20,461 nt of DNA from a virus: positions 1 through 20,461 of the IMG/VR virus record IMGVR_UViG_3300035701_000362; one strand, written 5' to 3'. Numbering within the stretch: position 1 is the stretch's first letter; every line of letters begins with the position of its first letter. Under the pieces are notes generated by a model, which searched no databases, was not told the origin of the DNA, and saw only the letters and a list, made by a program, of their open reading frames with translations. The translations under genes were made by a program, and so were the position numbers. Of the stretch, positions 1 through 7,364 are shown piece after piece.

Positions 1-2021
1 TTGAGATAGAACAGGGCCAGCGTCGCCGCGTCGGATGCGCTGGTTAAAAGCGTTTCCTTCTCCAGAATTTCCGCTTGATCGAAACGGAATCCGATGTTCG
101 GGTCCGTCACCGAGGCGGCCAGCCAGTCCTTCGTCGTCGGGTCCTGGCCGTATTTCACGACGACGGTCTTTCGGACCGACGCGGTGTCATAGATCAGCGC
201 GAAGGACGCCATGTCGATCTGGTCGATCCGGGTCTCCGCACCTGTCGTCCCGACCGCATAACGGAACGCGCCGAAGGTCCCGTTCAAGAGCGGAATCAGG
301 TGGAATACGTTCGAGTCCTGGAGCCACCGGATGAAGTCGCCGATAGGAATCTGTTCGGTCAGATAGACGGCCAACACTTGGGTCCGAGCGGTCCGAAGAT
401 CAAAAAAACTGACCAAGTCGATTTGCGATTTCGGGATGGCGGGGGAGTTAAATATCGTGAGTGCGTGGAAGAGAACATCCGCCCCGAGGGCGCTGTAAGT
501 CCCATCCTCGATTTTGCACTTCGCGCCCTTTGCTTTGCAGGTGATGATGGAATCTCCCGGGTCCGCGACGAGATCGATGATCGCGGTTGCCGGGGTCGCA
601 GTATAGTCTCCGGGGGGGGTGAGTGCGACTCCGTCTTTACAGACCACGCTGATGTCTTGAAGCGGATGACAAGCGACTAAATATTCGAAGGTTGTGGTAT
701 CGATGCAAACAGGCGTCAGATTATCGAGTTCCCCGAAAAGAATCGGGATGGCCCGTCCGATAGCATTCGGATCCATGTCCGGATAGGTTGCCAGATCATA
801 GAGGGCGGTCGGGATCATCCCGAAAAGCCCCTCCCGTGCGTCGACGACCTGGAACGTCACGGCCTCGTCGGTGACCATCGGGCGGGTCGTCCGGCCCCAG
901 AATATCGTCCCGAGTTCTGAGTAGGTCGAGTCGATGGCCCCGACCTTCAGCCAGAACTCTTTTAAGTGCCAGATGTAAGCGTCGAGGGCGATATACCACC
1001 AGCCGTCGTTTCCGTATTTAAGCTCGCCCGCGGATAGGGCAACATCGCCGATATAATAATCCCCGACAGCTTGCGTGACCGACGGGGCTCCGCCTAATGG
1101 AATGATGGCCCGGTAGGACATTGGCTCCAGTAATCGGAGGAGCGAGACATCATCCCAATAAACATAATAAATCGAACCGTGGTCGGTTGTCCCGCGTTCA
1201 AGAATAAAGATATAAGTCGAATAAGTCGCGTGAGCCGTGAAGTCAAAAGTGACTTCGGTCCATCCCGCACTCGTGATACCCGTCACTTCGTTATCGTGAA
1301 CGGCCCCCCAAGTTCCAGTCGTGGAGTTGAGCCACACATTGCCGTCATCATCCTGGAGTCGCCAATGGACGGAGATCCCCGGCGAAGCGACCGAACTCGT
1401 GACGCGGAAGCGGACCCGTCCCTTGCATCCCGGGCGAAACCTCAGGTTCAACTGATAGACCTGGACGTTGTCCCCGGCGGCGTCGACCGTCATCGTCAGC
1501 GAGTATGCTCCGCTATAAATCTCGGTCGTCTCGCGGGCGATTGCCGATGTCCCAGCGTGGGCGTCCCACCACTCCACGAGCTCCGTCGCGTCCACCCAGT
1601 CCTCCATGCCGCCGTCCAGGAGCTTCTCGATTTCCGGCTCGAAAACTGGGTCCCGTCCGTCCGCGTCCACGCGGTCCGCAAACCCGATGAGGAAATAAGC
1701 CAGGATGCAAAAGTCATAAACCCCGCCCGTCTGATGGCTCGGAATAACCCCGGCGGGTGAAGTGTGAAGGTAAAGCCGCTGGTTCACGAGGTCCATGAAA
1801 AAAGTAGACGCCACGGCGTCGCACTCCGCGACCGTGAACACCTCGTCGTAGGCGGCCCCGTTCTGCGTGACCTCGATGATCTCGCCGTCGGTCATGGGCG
1901 CCCAATGCGAACCGCCCCCTGTCGCCGTCCATGTCCGGCTCTCAACCTCGATGGCCGGCTTGTGCTCGCCGATGACGAGCCTCTTGGCCTCGGGCAATAG
2001 GATCAGGTCTTCGAAATTCAC
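1..2021 (-). CDS. tail hub / minor tail protein with embedded carbohydrate-binding-like domain (partial, 3' end outside window)
   Basis: The minus strand is open without a stop from a GTG at 2021 to the left edge, giving at least 673 residues; the C-terminus lies outside. The start is chosen because GAGGAGG (2031-2037) lies 9 bases upstream and the next in-frame ATG is codon 43. Residues 1-135 look like a tail-protein N-terminal domain (LYLHTSPAG near 83-91). Residues about 138-297 read as a beta-sandwich like family 4/9 carbohydrate-binding modules: they open with GGMEDW, have SGAYSLTM in the middle and end YVYWDDVSLL. After this comes a GRAIPILFGELDNLTPV segment (422-437), a pattern I associate with siphovirus tail hub proteins. 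It follows the distal tail-like gene by 4 bases, the usual place for the tail-tip hub that contacts the host surface. The tail role is well supported by position; the exact hub name is inferred. Confidence 0.75.
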   Translation of the reverse strand, partial: MNFEDLILLPEAKRLVIGEHKPAIEVESRTWTATGGGSHWAPMTDGEIIEVTQNGAAYDEVFTVAECDAVASTFFMDLVNQRLYLHTSPAGVIPSHQTGGVYDFCILAYFLIGFADRVDADGRDPVFEPEIEKLLDGGMEDWVDATELVEWWDAHAGTSAIARETTEIYSGAYSLTMTVDAAGDNVQVYQLNLRFRPGCKGRVRFRVTSSVASPGISVHWRLQDDDGNVWLNSTTGTWGAVHDNEVTGITSAGWTEVTFDFTAHATYSTYIFILERGTTDHGSIYYVYWDDVSLLRLLEPMSYRAIIPLGGAPSVTQAVGDYYIGDVALSAGELKYGNDGWWYIALDAYIWHLKEFWLKVGAIDSTYSELGTIFWGRTTRPMVTDEAVTFQVVDAREGLFGMIPTALYDLATYPDMDPNAIGRAIPILFGELDNLTPVCIDTTTFEYLVACHPLQDISVVCKDGVALTPPGDYTATPATAIIDLVADPGDSIITCKAKGAKCKIEDGTYSALGADVLFHALTIFNSPAIPKSQIDLVSFFDLRTARTQVLAVYLTEQIPIGDFIRWLQDSNVFHLIPLLNGTFGAFRYAVGTTGAETRIDQIDMASFALIYDTASVRKTVVVKYGQDPTTKDWLAASVTDPNIGFRFDQAEILEKETLLTSASDAATLALFYL

Positions 2022-2025
2022 TGCC

Positions 2026-2781
2026 TCAGACCTCCTCGGCCAGACTGAGGGTTAACGTCCAGGTCGTCAGATGGAGATGTTCCCACTCCCAGGCCGTCGC
2101 GATGACATAGAGGGTCGCGTTCGGAACGTCCGAGTCCTCGCAAAACCAGAACGGGATTGACCATCCGACAAGCCGCCGGATTGTTTCGAACGATGTCTTC
2201 TCGGCAGTCCTGAACGTATATTGCCAGATGCCCGGTTGGTCGTGGATGACGACCGTCCGCTGGCCGCCGGCCGACTTCGTAATGACGCTCACGTCCTCCG
2301 GCGTCGCCGTCCCACCGATTTTGTAATTAACAGCCGGCTCAAAATATAATCCCAAGAACATCGGCCCGGCCTCGACGTAGAGGTCCGTGTTGGCGGCGTC
2401 CGAAATGAGGAGCCTCCAGTATTGATGGGTCTGTGCCTCAAAGAACGCGCCCATCGTCGTGTTGTCCACGGGGCTTAAGACCGCCGCGAAATCGGGGGCG
2501 GCCCAATGCCCCGCCTCATCCTCGTGGGTAGCCTGGATGGTGACTACCGCCGTCGCCGAGAAATTATTGCCTCGAATTAAAAATGCCGTCGCCGGAATAT
2601 TGGCGGCCCCGAGATCGGCGGTAAGGGTCTGATCGGTGACAACGGTCGTTGACCTCCACCGTCGGCCGGGCGCGCGCTTCTGCGTTTTTGTCGCGGGGAA
2701 ATACGTCTCCGCCGTCGAGGCCGTCAGGGTGGTCGTTGCCGCCTTCCATCGGTTATCGTATAGAAATCGACAGTTGGCCAT
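2026..2781 (-). CDS. distal tail-like protein
   Basis: This 251-residue protein is encoded directly after the tape measure gene, whose TGA is one base upstream of this ATG. It has no signal peptide or membrane segment and is rich in beta-type residues. The central part has HQYWRLLISDAANTDLYVEAG (from about residue 119), then GPMFLGLYFEP; the pattern 'YWRL.I.D..N.D.Y...G..FLG' recurs in phage proteins encoded just after the tape measure. The last third has many Trp and aromatic residues (SIPFWF, TAWEWEHLHLTTW). Position between tape measure and hub suggests a distal tail protein or equivalent that joins the tail tube to the tip complex. The start ATG has only a weak AAGAG-like upstream site, so it may be translated by coupling to the tape measure. 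The structural role is likely; the precise equivalence is inferred. Confidence 0.6.
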   Translation of the reverse strand: MANCRFLYDNRWKAATTTLTASTAETYFPATKTQKRAPGRRWRSTTVVTDQTLTADLGAANIPATAFLIRGNNFSATAVVTIQATHEDEAGHWAAPDFAAVLSPVDNTTMGAFFEAQTHQYWRLLISDAANTDLYVEAGPMFLGLYFEPAVNYKIGGTATPEDVSVITKSAGGQRTVVIHDQPGIWQYTFRTAEKTSFETIRRLVGWSIPFWFCEDSDVPNATLYVIATAWEWEHLHLTTWTLTLSLAEEV

Positions 2782-2782
2782 G

Positions 2783-5218
2783 TCAGTATGCTCTTATCGC
2801 ACGCGGATGAATTAACATGTTCTCCGATTTGGTTCCTTCCCGGATCGTCTTAGAAATGAACGTCTTCATCTCTTTCCCGTCGATATAGACGTGGTGGTGA
2901 TGGTGTTCTACTATTGTTTGGGCAGAGCCGCCCCGGGCCCCCCTTCCCATGATCGCCTCCCGGAGCTGGCGCGGTGAGCTGACGATCTCCGCCTCCCCGC
3001 CCTCGGCCACCTCGTATTCCTGGCCGCTGGCTTGAGACATGAGCAGGGCTTTTTGCTTGAAGATGGCCCCGGCCGCCGCGCCGATGGGCTGGGACCGGAT
3101 GATGGCGATCTGGACGGCCCCGGCCGCTGCCGTGATCGCGGCCAGTGCGATGTTGAACGGCGGGGGAAGCGCGGATAGGGCCGCCGTGACACCCTCGGCA
3201 ACGTTGATTATAGCCTGTGCGATAGCGATGATCTTCGCTTTTTGCGCCGCGGAAACCTCCAGCGCCCGCCGCTTCATGGTGTACTCGGCATCTAGGGCCG
3301 TGATGGCTACCTCTTTTTCCTCCTCATTCATCACGCTGTTATTGATAAGGTCAAGGCGGGCCTGGTATTCCTCATCCAGTAGGGCGAGTTTGTTCGTCAG
3401 ACTCTGTTGCATGGCGGCTTCGATGGCACCGAGTCCCTGTTGCGCGGCCGTACAGACCTGTTCTATTTTGCCGACCGTCGTATTCGCCCAGGTCGTCACG
3501 CCCGATGTGTCTTTGAGTGTCTTATTGAGATCATCAAGGAGTTTTTTATATTGTTTGAGCGAAATCATCCCCATGACGAGTGCCGCCACGAGCGCCTTTT
3601 CCGCAGTGGTGGCTGTCTTAAATCCCGGTCCCGTTATCTTGAGTTTGTTAACCATGTCCTGTATCGACGAGGCGAACGCTGATGTCGCTGTCTTGGCCTT
3701 CTTTTCCGCGTCCGCTGCCGCGTCGAGGTCTTTATGGATGCTCTCAAGTCCCTTCGCGTAAGCCTTGTCGGTGATGACCCCCGCCTTGAGCGCCGCGTTC
3801 AGTTTCATTTCGTCGTCGATGGCCTTTACCATCGCCGCGTGCATGGGGTTGTACTTGGTGATGATGTCCACGGCGGCCTTTGCCAGCGCCCCCTGCGCCT
3901 TTGCTGACTTGCCTGCCTCGACCCCGACGTCCTTCGTGGCTTTGGCGTTTGCGGCCATCGCCCTGTCGTAATCACCGATGCTCATGGCCCCGGCCTTCCA
4001 GGCCTTCGTCAGGGTGTCCTCCTCCGCCTTGAGCTTGATCATCGCGCCCAAGAGCGGGTTGTATTTGGCTACGATGTCGGCGGCTGCGTCCCCGAGCTTT
4101 TTATATGCATCCGCCGCTTCCTTCGCCGCCTTGATTTCGGCTGCCGTCAATTCGTGGACCTTATTCCCCACTTCGTTTATCTTCGCGGGCGCGCTCGCAA
4201 ACATCCCAACGAGCGCGGCAAAGTCAATACCGAAGACCTTCGTCAACGGGGCCGCTTTCGCAAAGGCCTTTCCCACCACGTCGATGGCGATCCCTAGACC
4301 TGCGTTGACCTTCGCGGCATGGTCAGCCTTTGCGGCCTCCAGCTCCAACGATAAAGTCAGTAATTTCAGGGCATCTGAGAAACTTCGAATAACCGGAAAT
4401 CTCTCAAGTTGCTCCAGAAATCTCGTGAATGCGCCGGACGCCACGAAATTCGACATGGCTTTATTGAGGGCCACGATAGCCGTGCCGAATCCCTCGGTTT
4501 CAATGACCGCTTTTCCGGCTTGTTCTTTAACCTCATCCCAATTGTTGGCAAGCTGTTTCAATGATCCGCCGAAAGTGCCAACCTCTCTTGTCGAGCGCCC
4601 GTAAAGCTTCTCCAGCTGGTCGAGCATGGACGCCTGTTTCTGCTCCGCCGTGAGGTTCTCGCCGACGCGAATCCCAACGCGGCCCAGCGCTCCGTAGTTC
4701 CCCTCCATCGCCTTCGTCACCATCATGGTCGCGCTGTGGAGGTCTATCCCCATCGTGGATGCCAGGCCCATCGCGCCCTTTGTCGCCCGGTCAAGTCCCT
4801 TCTGGTCAAGGCTTGTGAGCTGGAGAAGTAGCGCCTGGCTGGCCATGACCTGCTCATCCGTGTAGGTCGTCGCCTTTAATTGCTCAGCAGCGAATTTTTT
4901 ATAGTGCTGGATGTTCCCTTCGACGGTCCGGCCTGTAATCTCCAGGGCGGCCTTCAAGTTATTCTCAGCTTGTTCTGCTTCTATGGCGTTTGTGATGGAA
5001 CTCGCAATGACATCCTTGAGCGCACCAATCCCTTTTTGTAGCGCAGAGGCTACCAATGTTCCGGCTGTGAATTGGGCGAAGAGGCTGCCGAAAGGCCCGC
5101 TGGAGCCCCCGGCTTTGGCCGTCGTCCCGGCCGCCTTGTCGATGGCACCGTCGAGGTCCTTAATAGACTTCAGCGCACCGGTAGCATCGCACTCGACGAT
5201 ATATTTTATGTCCGAAAT
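2783..5218 (-). CDS. tail tape measure protein, probable ATT start
   Basis: This is the longest complete gene, 811 residues if read from ATT at 5218. It is Ala/Lys-rich and mainly helical. Residues 5-20 (after ISD) read IKYIVECDATGALKSI, a typical tape measure opening. Three helical repeats with a 70-residue period lie at about residues 378-574. A hydrophobic stretch at about 655-710 (IIAIAQAIINVAEGVTAAL, then an Ala-rich segment) matches the C-terminal region of lambda-like tape measures. Near the end is a run of five His (about 772-776). The start is unusual: the frame is open up to the upstream TAA at 5234-5236, but the only ATG/GTG/TTG-type codon is a TTG at 5056, with no binding site and a truncated N-terminus. 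GAGGAG at 5226-5231 lies 7 bases from ATT 5218. The gene follows the chaperone pair and precedes the distal tail gene, as expected. Product sets tail length and is ejected with the DNA. Confidence 0.88.
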   Translation of the reverse strand: MSDIKYIVECDATGALKSIKDLDGAIDKAAGTTAKAGGSSGPFGSLFAQFTAGTLVASALQKGIGALKDVIASSITNAIEAEQAENNLKAALEITGRTVEGNIQHYKKFAAEQLKATTYTDEQVMASQALLLQLTSLDQKGLDRATKGAMGLASTMGIDLHSATMMVTKAMEGNYGALGRVGIRVGENLTAEQKQASMLDQLEKLYGRSTREVGTFGGSLKQLANNWDEVKEQAGKAVIETEGFGTAIVALNKAMSNFVASGAFTRFLEQLERFPVIRSFSDALKLLTLSLELEAAKADHAAKVNAGLGIAIDVVGKAFAKAAPLTKVFGIDFAALVGMFASAPAKINEVGNKVHELTAAEIKAAKEAADAYKKLGDAAADIVAKYNPLLGAMIKLKAEEDTLTKAWKAGAMSIGDYDRAMAANAKATKDVGVEAGKSAKAQGALAKAAVDIITKYNPMHAAMVKAIDDEMKLNAALKAGVITDKAYAKGLESIHKDLDAAADAEKKAKTATSAFASSIQDMVNKLKITGPGFKTATTAEKALVAALVMGMISLKQYKKLLDDLNKTLKDTSGVTTWANTTVGKIEQVCTAAQQGLGAIEAAMQQSLTNKLALLDEEYQARLDLINNSVMNEEEKEVAITALDAEYTMKRRALEVSAAQKAKIIAIAQAIINVAEGVTAALSALPPPFNIALAAITAAAGAVQIAIIRSQPIGAAAGAIFKQKALLMSQASGQEYEVAEGGEAEIVSSPRQLREAIMGRGARGGSAQTIVEHHHHHVYIDGKEMKTFISKTIREGTKSENMLIHPRAIRAY
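3497..4087 (-). repeat. three 70-residue repeats inside the tape measure gene
   Basis: Three consecutive helical units align with a period of 70 residues. The first has AADIVAKYNPLLGAMIK, the second AVDIITKYNPMHAAMVK, and the third a diverged IQDMVNKLKITGPGFK; each is followed about 25 residues later by a 'KAG.. / .MGMIS ... Y' element (KAGAMSIGDYDRA, KAGVITDKAYAKG, VMGMISLKQYKKL). They are recognisable in protein only. Such units probably arose by duplication and would change tail length in steps. Confidence 0.7.
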
Positions 5219-5225
5219 TGGAGTT

Positions 5226-5231
5226 CTCCTC
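5226..5231 (-). promoter_or_regulatory. ribosome binding site that sets the tape measure start
   Basis: GAGGAG on the minus strand, just after the chaperone stop codon (5234-5236). With 7 bases of spacing it points to ATT at 5218. No ATG, GTG or TTG lies at a workable distance, so this site is the main argument for an ATT start. Confidence 0.6.
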
Positions 5232-5233
5232 GT

Positions 5234-5578
5234 TTAGCCACTTAATTGCTCCTGAGCCTTATTTCTCCGCTCCGCCGCGACGGTCTGGAACATGATGTGG
5301 ATTGAGTTCAGCGCAGACAGCGCCATCTTCCGGGCCGGTCCGCAAAATCTCACCCCCCGAAATTCTTCGGCAACGATTCCGGCTTCGAGCGTGAAGTGAT
5401 TCACGTGCTCGACGTACCAGTTCCAGATCCCGATCTCAAATGCGCTCAGCTTCGCCGATATCGCGTCCAGCCTGCAATTCACGCACTCCTCCGTAGATTC
5501 GCCTACCTCGTGCTGGTGATCTTCCGGCTTCAGCATCGCCTCCCACCGATCGGCATAGAGCGCGAGATAGGCCGTTAA
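5234..5578 (-). CDS. tail assembly chaperone, -1 frameshift extension (GT-like)
   Basis: This segment is in the -1 frame relative to the chaperone gene that ends at 5575. It is open from the slippery site down to TAA at 5234-5236. Read after slippage it begins LTAYLALYADRWEAMLKPED and adds 114 residues, making a fusion of about 248 residues. An ATG at 5536 could in principle start a separate 100-residue protein, but the nearby GGGAGG lies only 2 bases before it, which is too close for good initiation. The frame also continues smoothly upstream through that ATG. In lambda and most siphoviruses the G and GT proteins made this way bind the tape measure and tail tube protein during tail assembly. 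The location between tail tube and tape measure genes fits. Frameshifting is inferred from sequence and from the known behaviour of this gene family. Confidence 0.8.
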   Translation of the reverse strand, partial: LTAYLALYADRWEAMLKPEDHQHEVGESTEECVNCRLDAISAKLSAFEIGIWNWYVEHVNHFTLEAGIVAEEFRGVRFCGPARKMALSALNSIHIMFQTVAAERRNKAQEQLSG

Positions 5579-5979
5579 TTTTTTAGGAAGTATTCCGAGT
5601 TCCCGGCAAACTCCGCCAGCGCCCGGACGAGGACCAAAGCCACGGGATCGGTTGGCACGGTCTCACCGTCAACGACTGCTTCCGGCTGTTTGATCTTCAA
5701 GCCGAATAGCAAGGGCAGATATTTGTCCTTGTTCTCCCGCGTGCAGGGGAGCGGCTTCCCGTCCTCCGTCAGGTCCCAGTCATGGATCGCGTCGCTCACG
5801 GCCCGCCGGATCATGTCCGAGATTCGCGGAGGACGTATGCCGTCCCTGGATTCATTGACGTAATCCTGGACCGCATCAAGCGGGATGAACCCGACCTTGA
5901 ACGTGATCGAGATAGGCTCCCCCGTCGTGTCCAGCCAGTAGGCGACATCAGCTTCCGGCTGTAATTTCTTGATGTCCAT
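5575..5979 (-). CDS. tail assembly chaperone (G-like)
   Basis: A 134-residue soluble, mixed-charge protein with no membrane segment. It follows the two tail tube genes and precedes the tape measure. An AGGAGG lies 3 bases before the ATG, and the gene is 11 bases from the end of the second tail tube gene. The protein contains PISITFKVGFIPLDAVQDYV (from about residue 22) and ends AGNSEYFLKN, with the slippery heptamer lying on the last codons. The family is very diverse in sequence, so the call rests on position, length and the frameshift signal. Both the short product and the frameshifted product are expected, the short one in excess, to hold the tape measure and recruit tail tube subunits during tail assembly; neither is usually found in the finished virion. 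Confidence 0.8.
   Translation of the reverse strand: MDIKKLQPEADVAYWLDTTGEPISITFKVGFIPLDAVQDYVNESRDGIRPPRISDMIRRAVSDAIHDWDLTEDGKPLPCTRENKDKYLPLLFGLKIKQPEAVVDGETVPTDPVALVLVRALAEFAGNSEYFLKN
5578..5584 (-). promoter_or_regulatory. slippery heptamer A_AAA_AAT for -1 frameshift
   Basis: The minus strand reads C CTA AAA AAT TAA in the chaperone frame. Six A and one T form an X_XXY_YYZ heptamer in the correct phase, and the zero-frame stop (5575-5577) follows at once. Slippage by -1 continues with TTA ACG GCC into the downstream open frame. Confidence 0.8.
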
Positions 5980-5990
5980 GTGCCTCCTTG

Positions 5991-7352
5991 TTATGCGAGA
6001 TAATCCGCGCTCCTTGAATTCATAATCTGGCAGACGACCGGGACCAGAACGCCCGTCATCCCGATCGGCCCGCTATCCGGCACGAGCGCCCTTAAGACTA
6101 TCTTTGCCGGAATGATTTTCGAGTCGGCATACTCGACGTCCTCAATGATGAGACGCGGCAGCTGAAACTTTAGGTAGTAGTTGTATGCCCCTTCGATGGC
6201 CGGCCCGGTGATGGTCAAGTCCGCTTTCTTTTCCGTCCCGGCAATCCAGGCCGCAAAATACGCCGCATTCGCAGTATCCATCCTCGGGAACTCCATCGTC
6301 AGTTTGATGGACGGCTTGTCGTTTTCCACCGGCTCCACGATTGTCTGGACACCGGCGACGTGCTCGCTGTCCATCTTACGTTCGATTTCGAGCGTGAAGG
6401 ATTTGGGCCGAATAATGTCGCCGTCCACAAAGTCGTTCCCGGTCTGTGCGTTCAAATGGAAGACGGCCTGCGTAAACTTCGCTCGCGCGTGCGTGTTGCC
6501 GAGGACGGTCGTGGAAGTGAAGGCCGCCGGGAGCGCAGAATCGTCCACGACCTTGATCCCGCGCAAATTGAACGCCGCTTTGATAAGCCCCCCGCTCAGC
6601 GAGAACGTGCCTTTCAGCACTTTGAACGTCGGGACCGTGTGAATGGCGGTGAACTTCTCCGTCGCGTAGGTTCCGAAAATCCCAAAAACCGTATTGAGGA
6701 GAACGAACGAATGGAGATAATTGAGCGCCAGCCCGACCGCCGCCGCGGATGATGTGTACGTTATCTCGCCGGATAAGTCGGCCGCAAAGCCCAAGAGCGT
6801 GTCGGCCGCCGCCGCGTTATTCGTCCCCGTGTTCCACCACAGTTTGAAGTTGGCAGTCGTGGCAATCGTGAACTTCCGAGTCGTTGCGTTATAGGTGACA
6901 GTATAGGTCAACGTTCCGTTGGACAGAGGCTCCAGCCTGGCCTTAATTTCTGCACAGAGTGCCGTTGCCGCATAGGTCCCGTTGGTCAAGATTGCATTTT
7001 TCTCACCGCCTGCAGCTTCCTCAAAATCGATGTGATGGTTCGCGTTGCTCACGATAAAGTACATTCCCGGCAGTCCGGCCGTCCCCATGAGCATCGCCAG
7101 CAGAAGGTTCTCACGCCCGTCCCATCGGTAATCAAAGTCAAGCCCGAAGTCCGATGCGTTGATAAGCCCGACGTCCAGGTTCCCTTCAAACGCCGAAGCC
7201 GCCTCGTCCTCCATCATCTGCACCGCCGCCTTCGGGGACCCCGGATTCAGCGGCAAGAACCCCATCCCGGCCGCATCCGTATCGACAGCCGTCCCCCATG
7301 TTCCGGCCTTTTTGACCGCTGCCTTGTTTAGCCTTTTCTCAATGTCCGCCAT
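5991..7352 (-). CDS. tail tube protein paralog 2, with inserted domain
   Basis: 453 residues, preceded by GGGAGG 5 bases before the ATG. It is clearly homologous to the gene just upstream (7365-8402). Shared stretches include DIEKRLNKAA at the N-terminus, ASDFGLDFDYRWDG (66-79) and IIEDVEYADSKIIPAKIVLR near the C-terminus. The difference is about residues 92-210 (6723-7079), absent from the shorter copy, which has about a dozen unrelated residues there. The insert has YFIVSNANHHIDFEEA, NGTYAATALCAEIKARL, TYTVTYNATTRKFTI and TLLGFAADLSGEITYTS. I recall this pattern as a recurrent stand-alone or embedded domain in phage virion proteins. The tube subunit call comes from position before the chaperone pair and the paired architecture; the insert may project from the tail surface. 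Which copy forms most of the tube cannot be told from sequence. Confidence 0.75.
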   Translation of the reverse strand: MADIEKRLNKAAVKKAGTWGTAVDTDAAGMGFLPLNPGSPKAAVQMMEDEAASAFEGNLDVGLINASDFGLDFDYRWDGRENLLLAMLMGTAGLPGMYFIVSNANHHIDFEEAAGGEKNAILTNGTYAATALCAEIKARLEPLSNGTLTYTVTYNATTRKFTIATTANFKLWWNTGTNNAAAADTLLGFAADLSGEITYTSSAAAVGLALNYLHSFVLLNTVFGIFGTYATEKFTAIHTVPTFKVLKGTFSLSGGLIKAAFNLRGIKVVDDSALPAAFTSTTVLGNTHARAKFTQAVFHLNAQTGNDFVDGDIIRPKSFTLEIERKMDSEHVAGVQTIVEPVENDKPSIKLTMEFPRMDTANAAYFAAWIAGTEKKADLTITGPAIEGAYNYYLKFQLPRLIIEDVEYADSKIIPAKIVLRALVPDSGPIGMTGVLVPVVCQIMNSRSADYLA

Positions 7353-7364
7353 GTTGTCCTCCCA

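Noticed and set aside
75-1760. Plus-strand frames of about 200 residues at 75-680 and 1179-1760
   Set aside because: Both lie opposite the continuous minus-strand hub gene, which runs off the left edge. Their composition is that of shadow frames, and the minus-strand frame has a good start, domains and context.
5234-5536. Independent 100-residue gene from ATG 5536
   Set aside because: The frame continues upstream to the slippery site, the only purine-rich site is 2 bases from the ATG, and the location matches a frameshifted chaperone extension. A minor independent product cannot be fully excluded.
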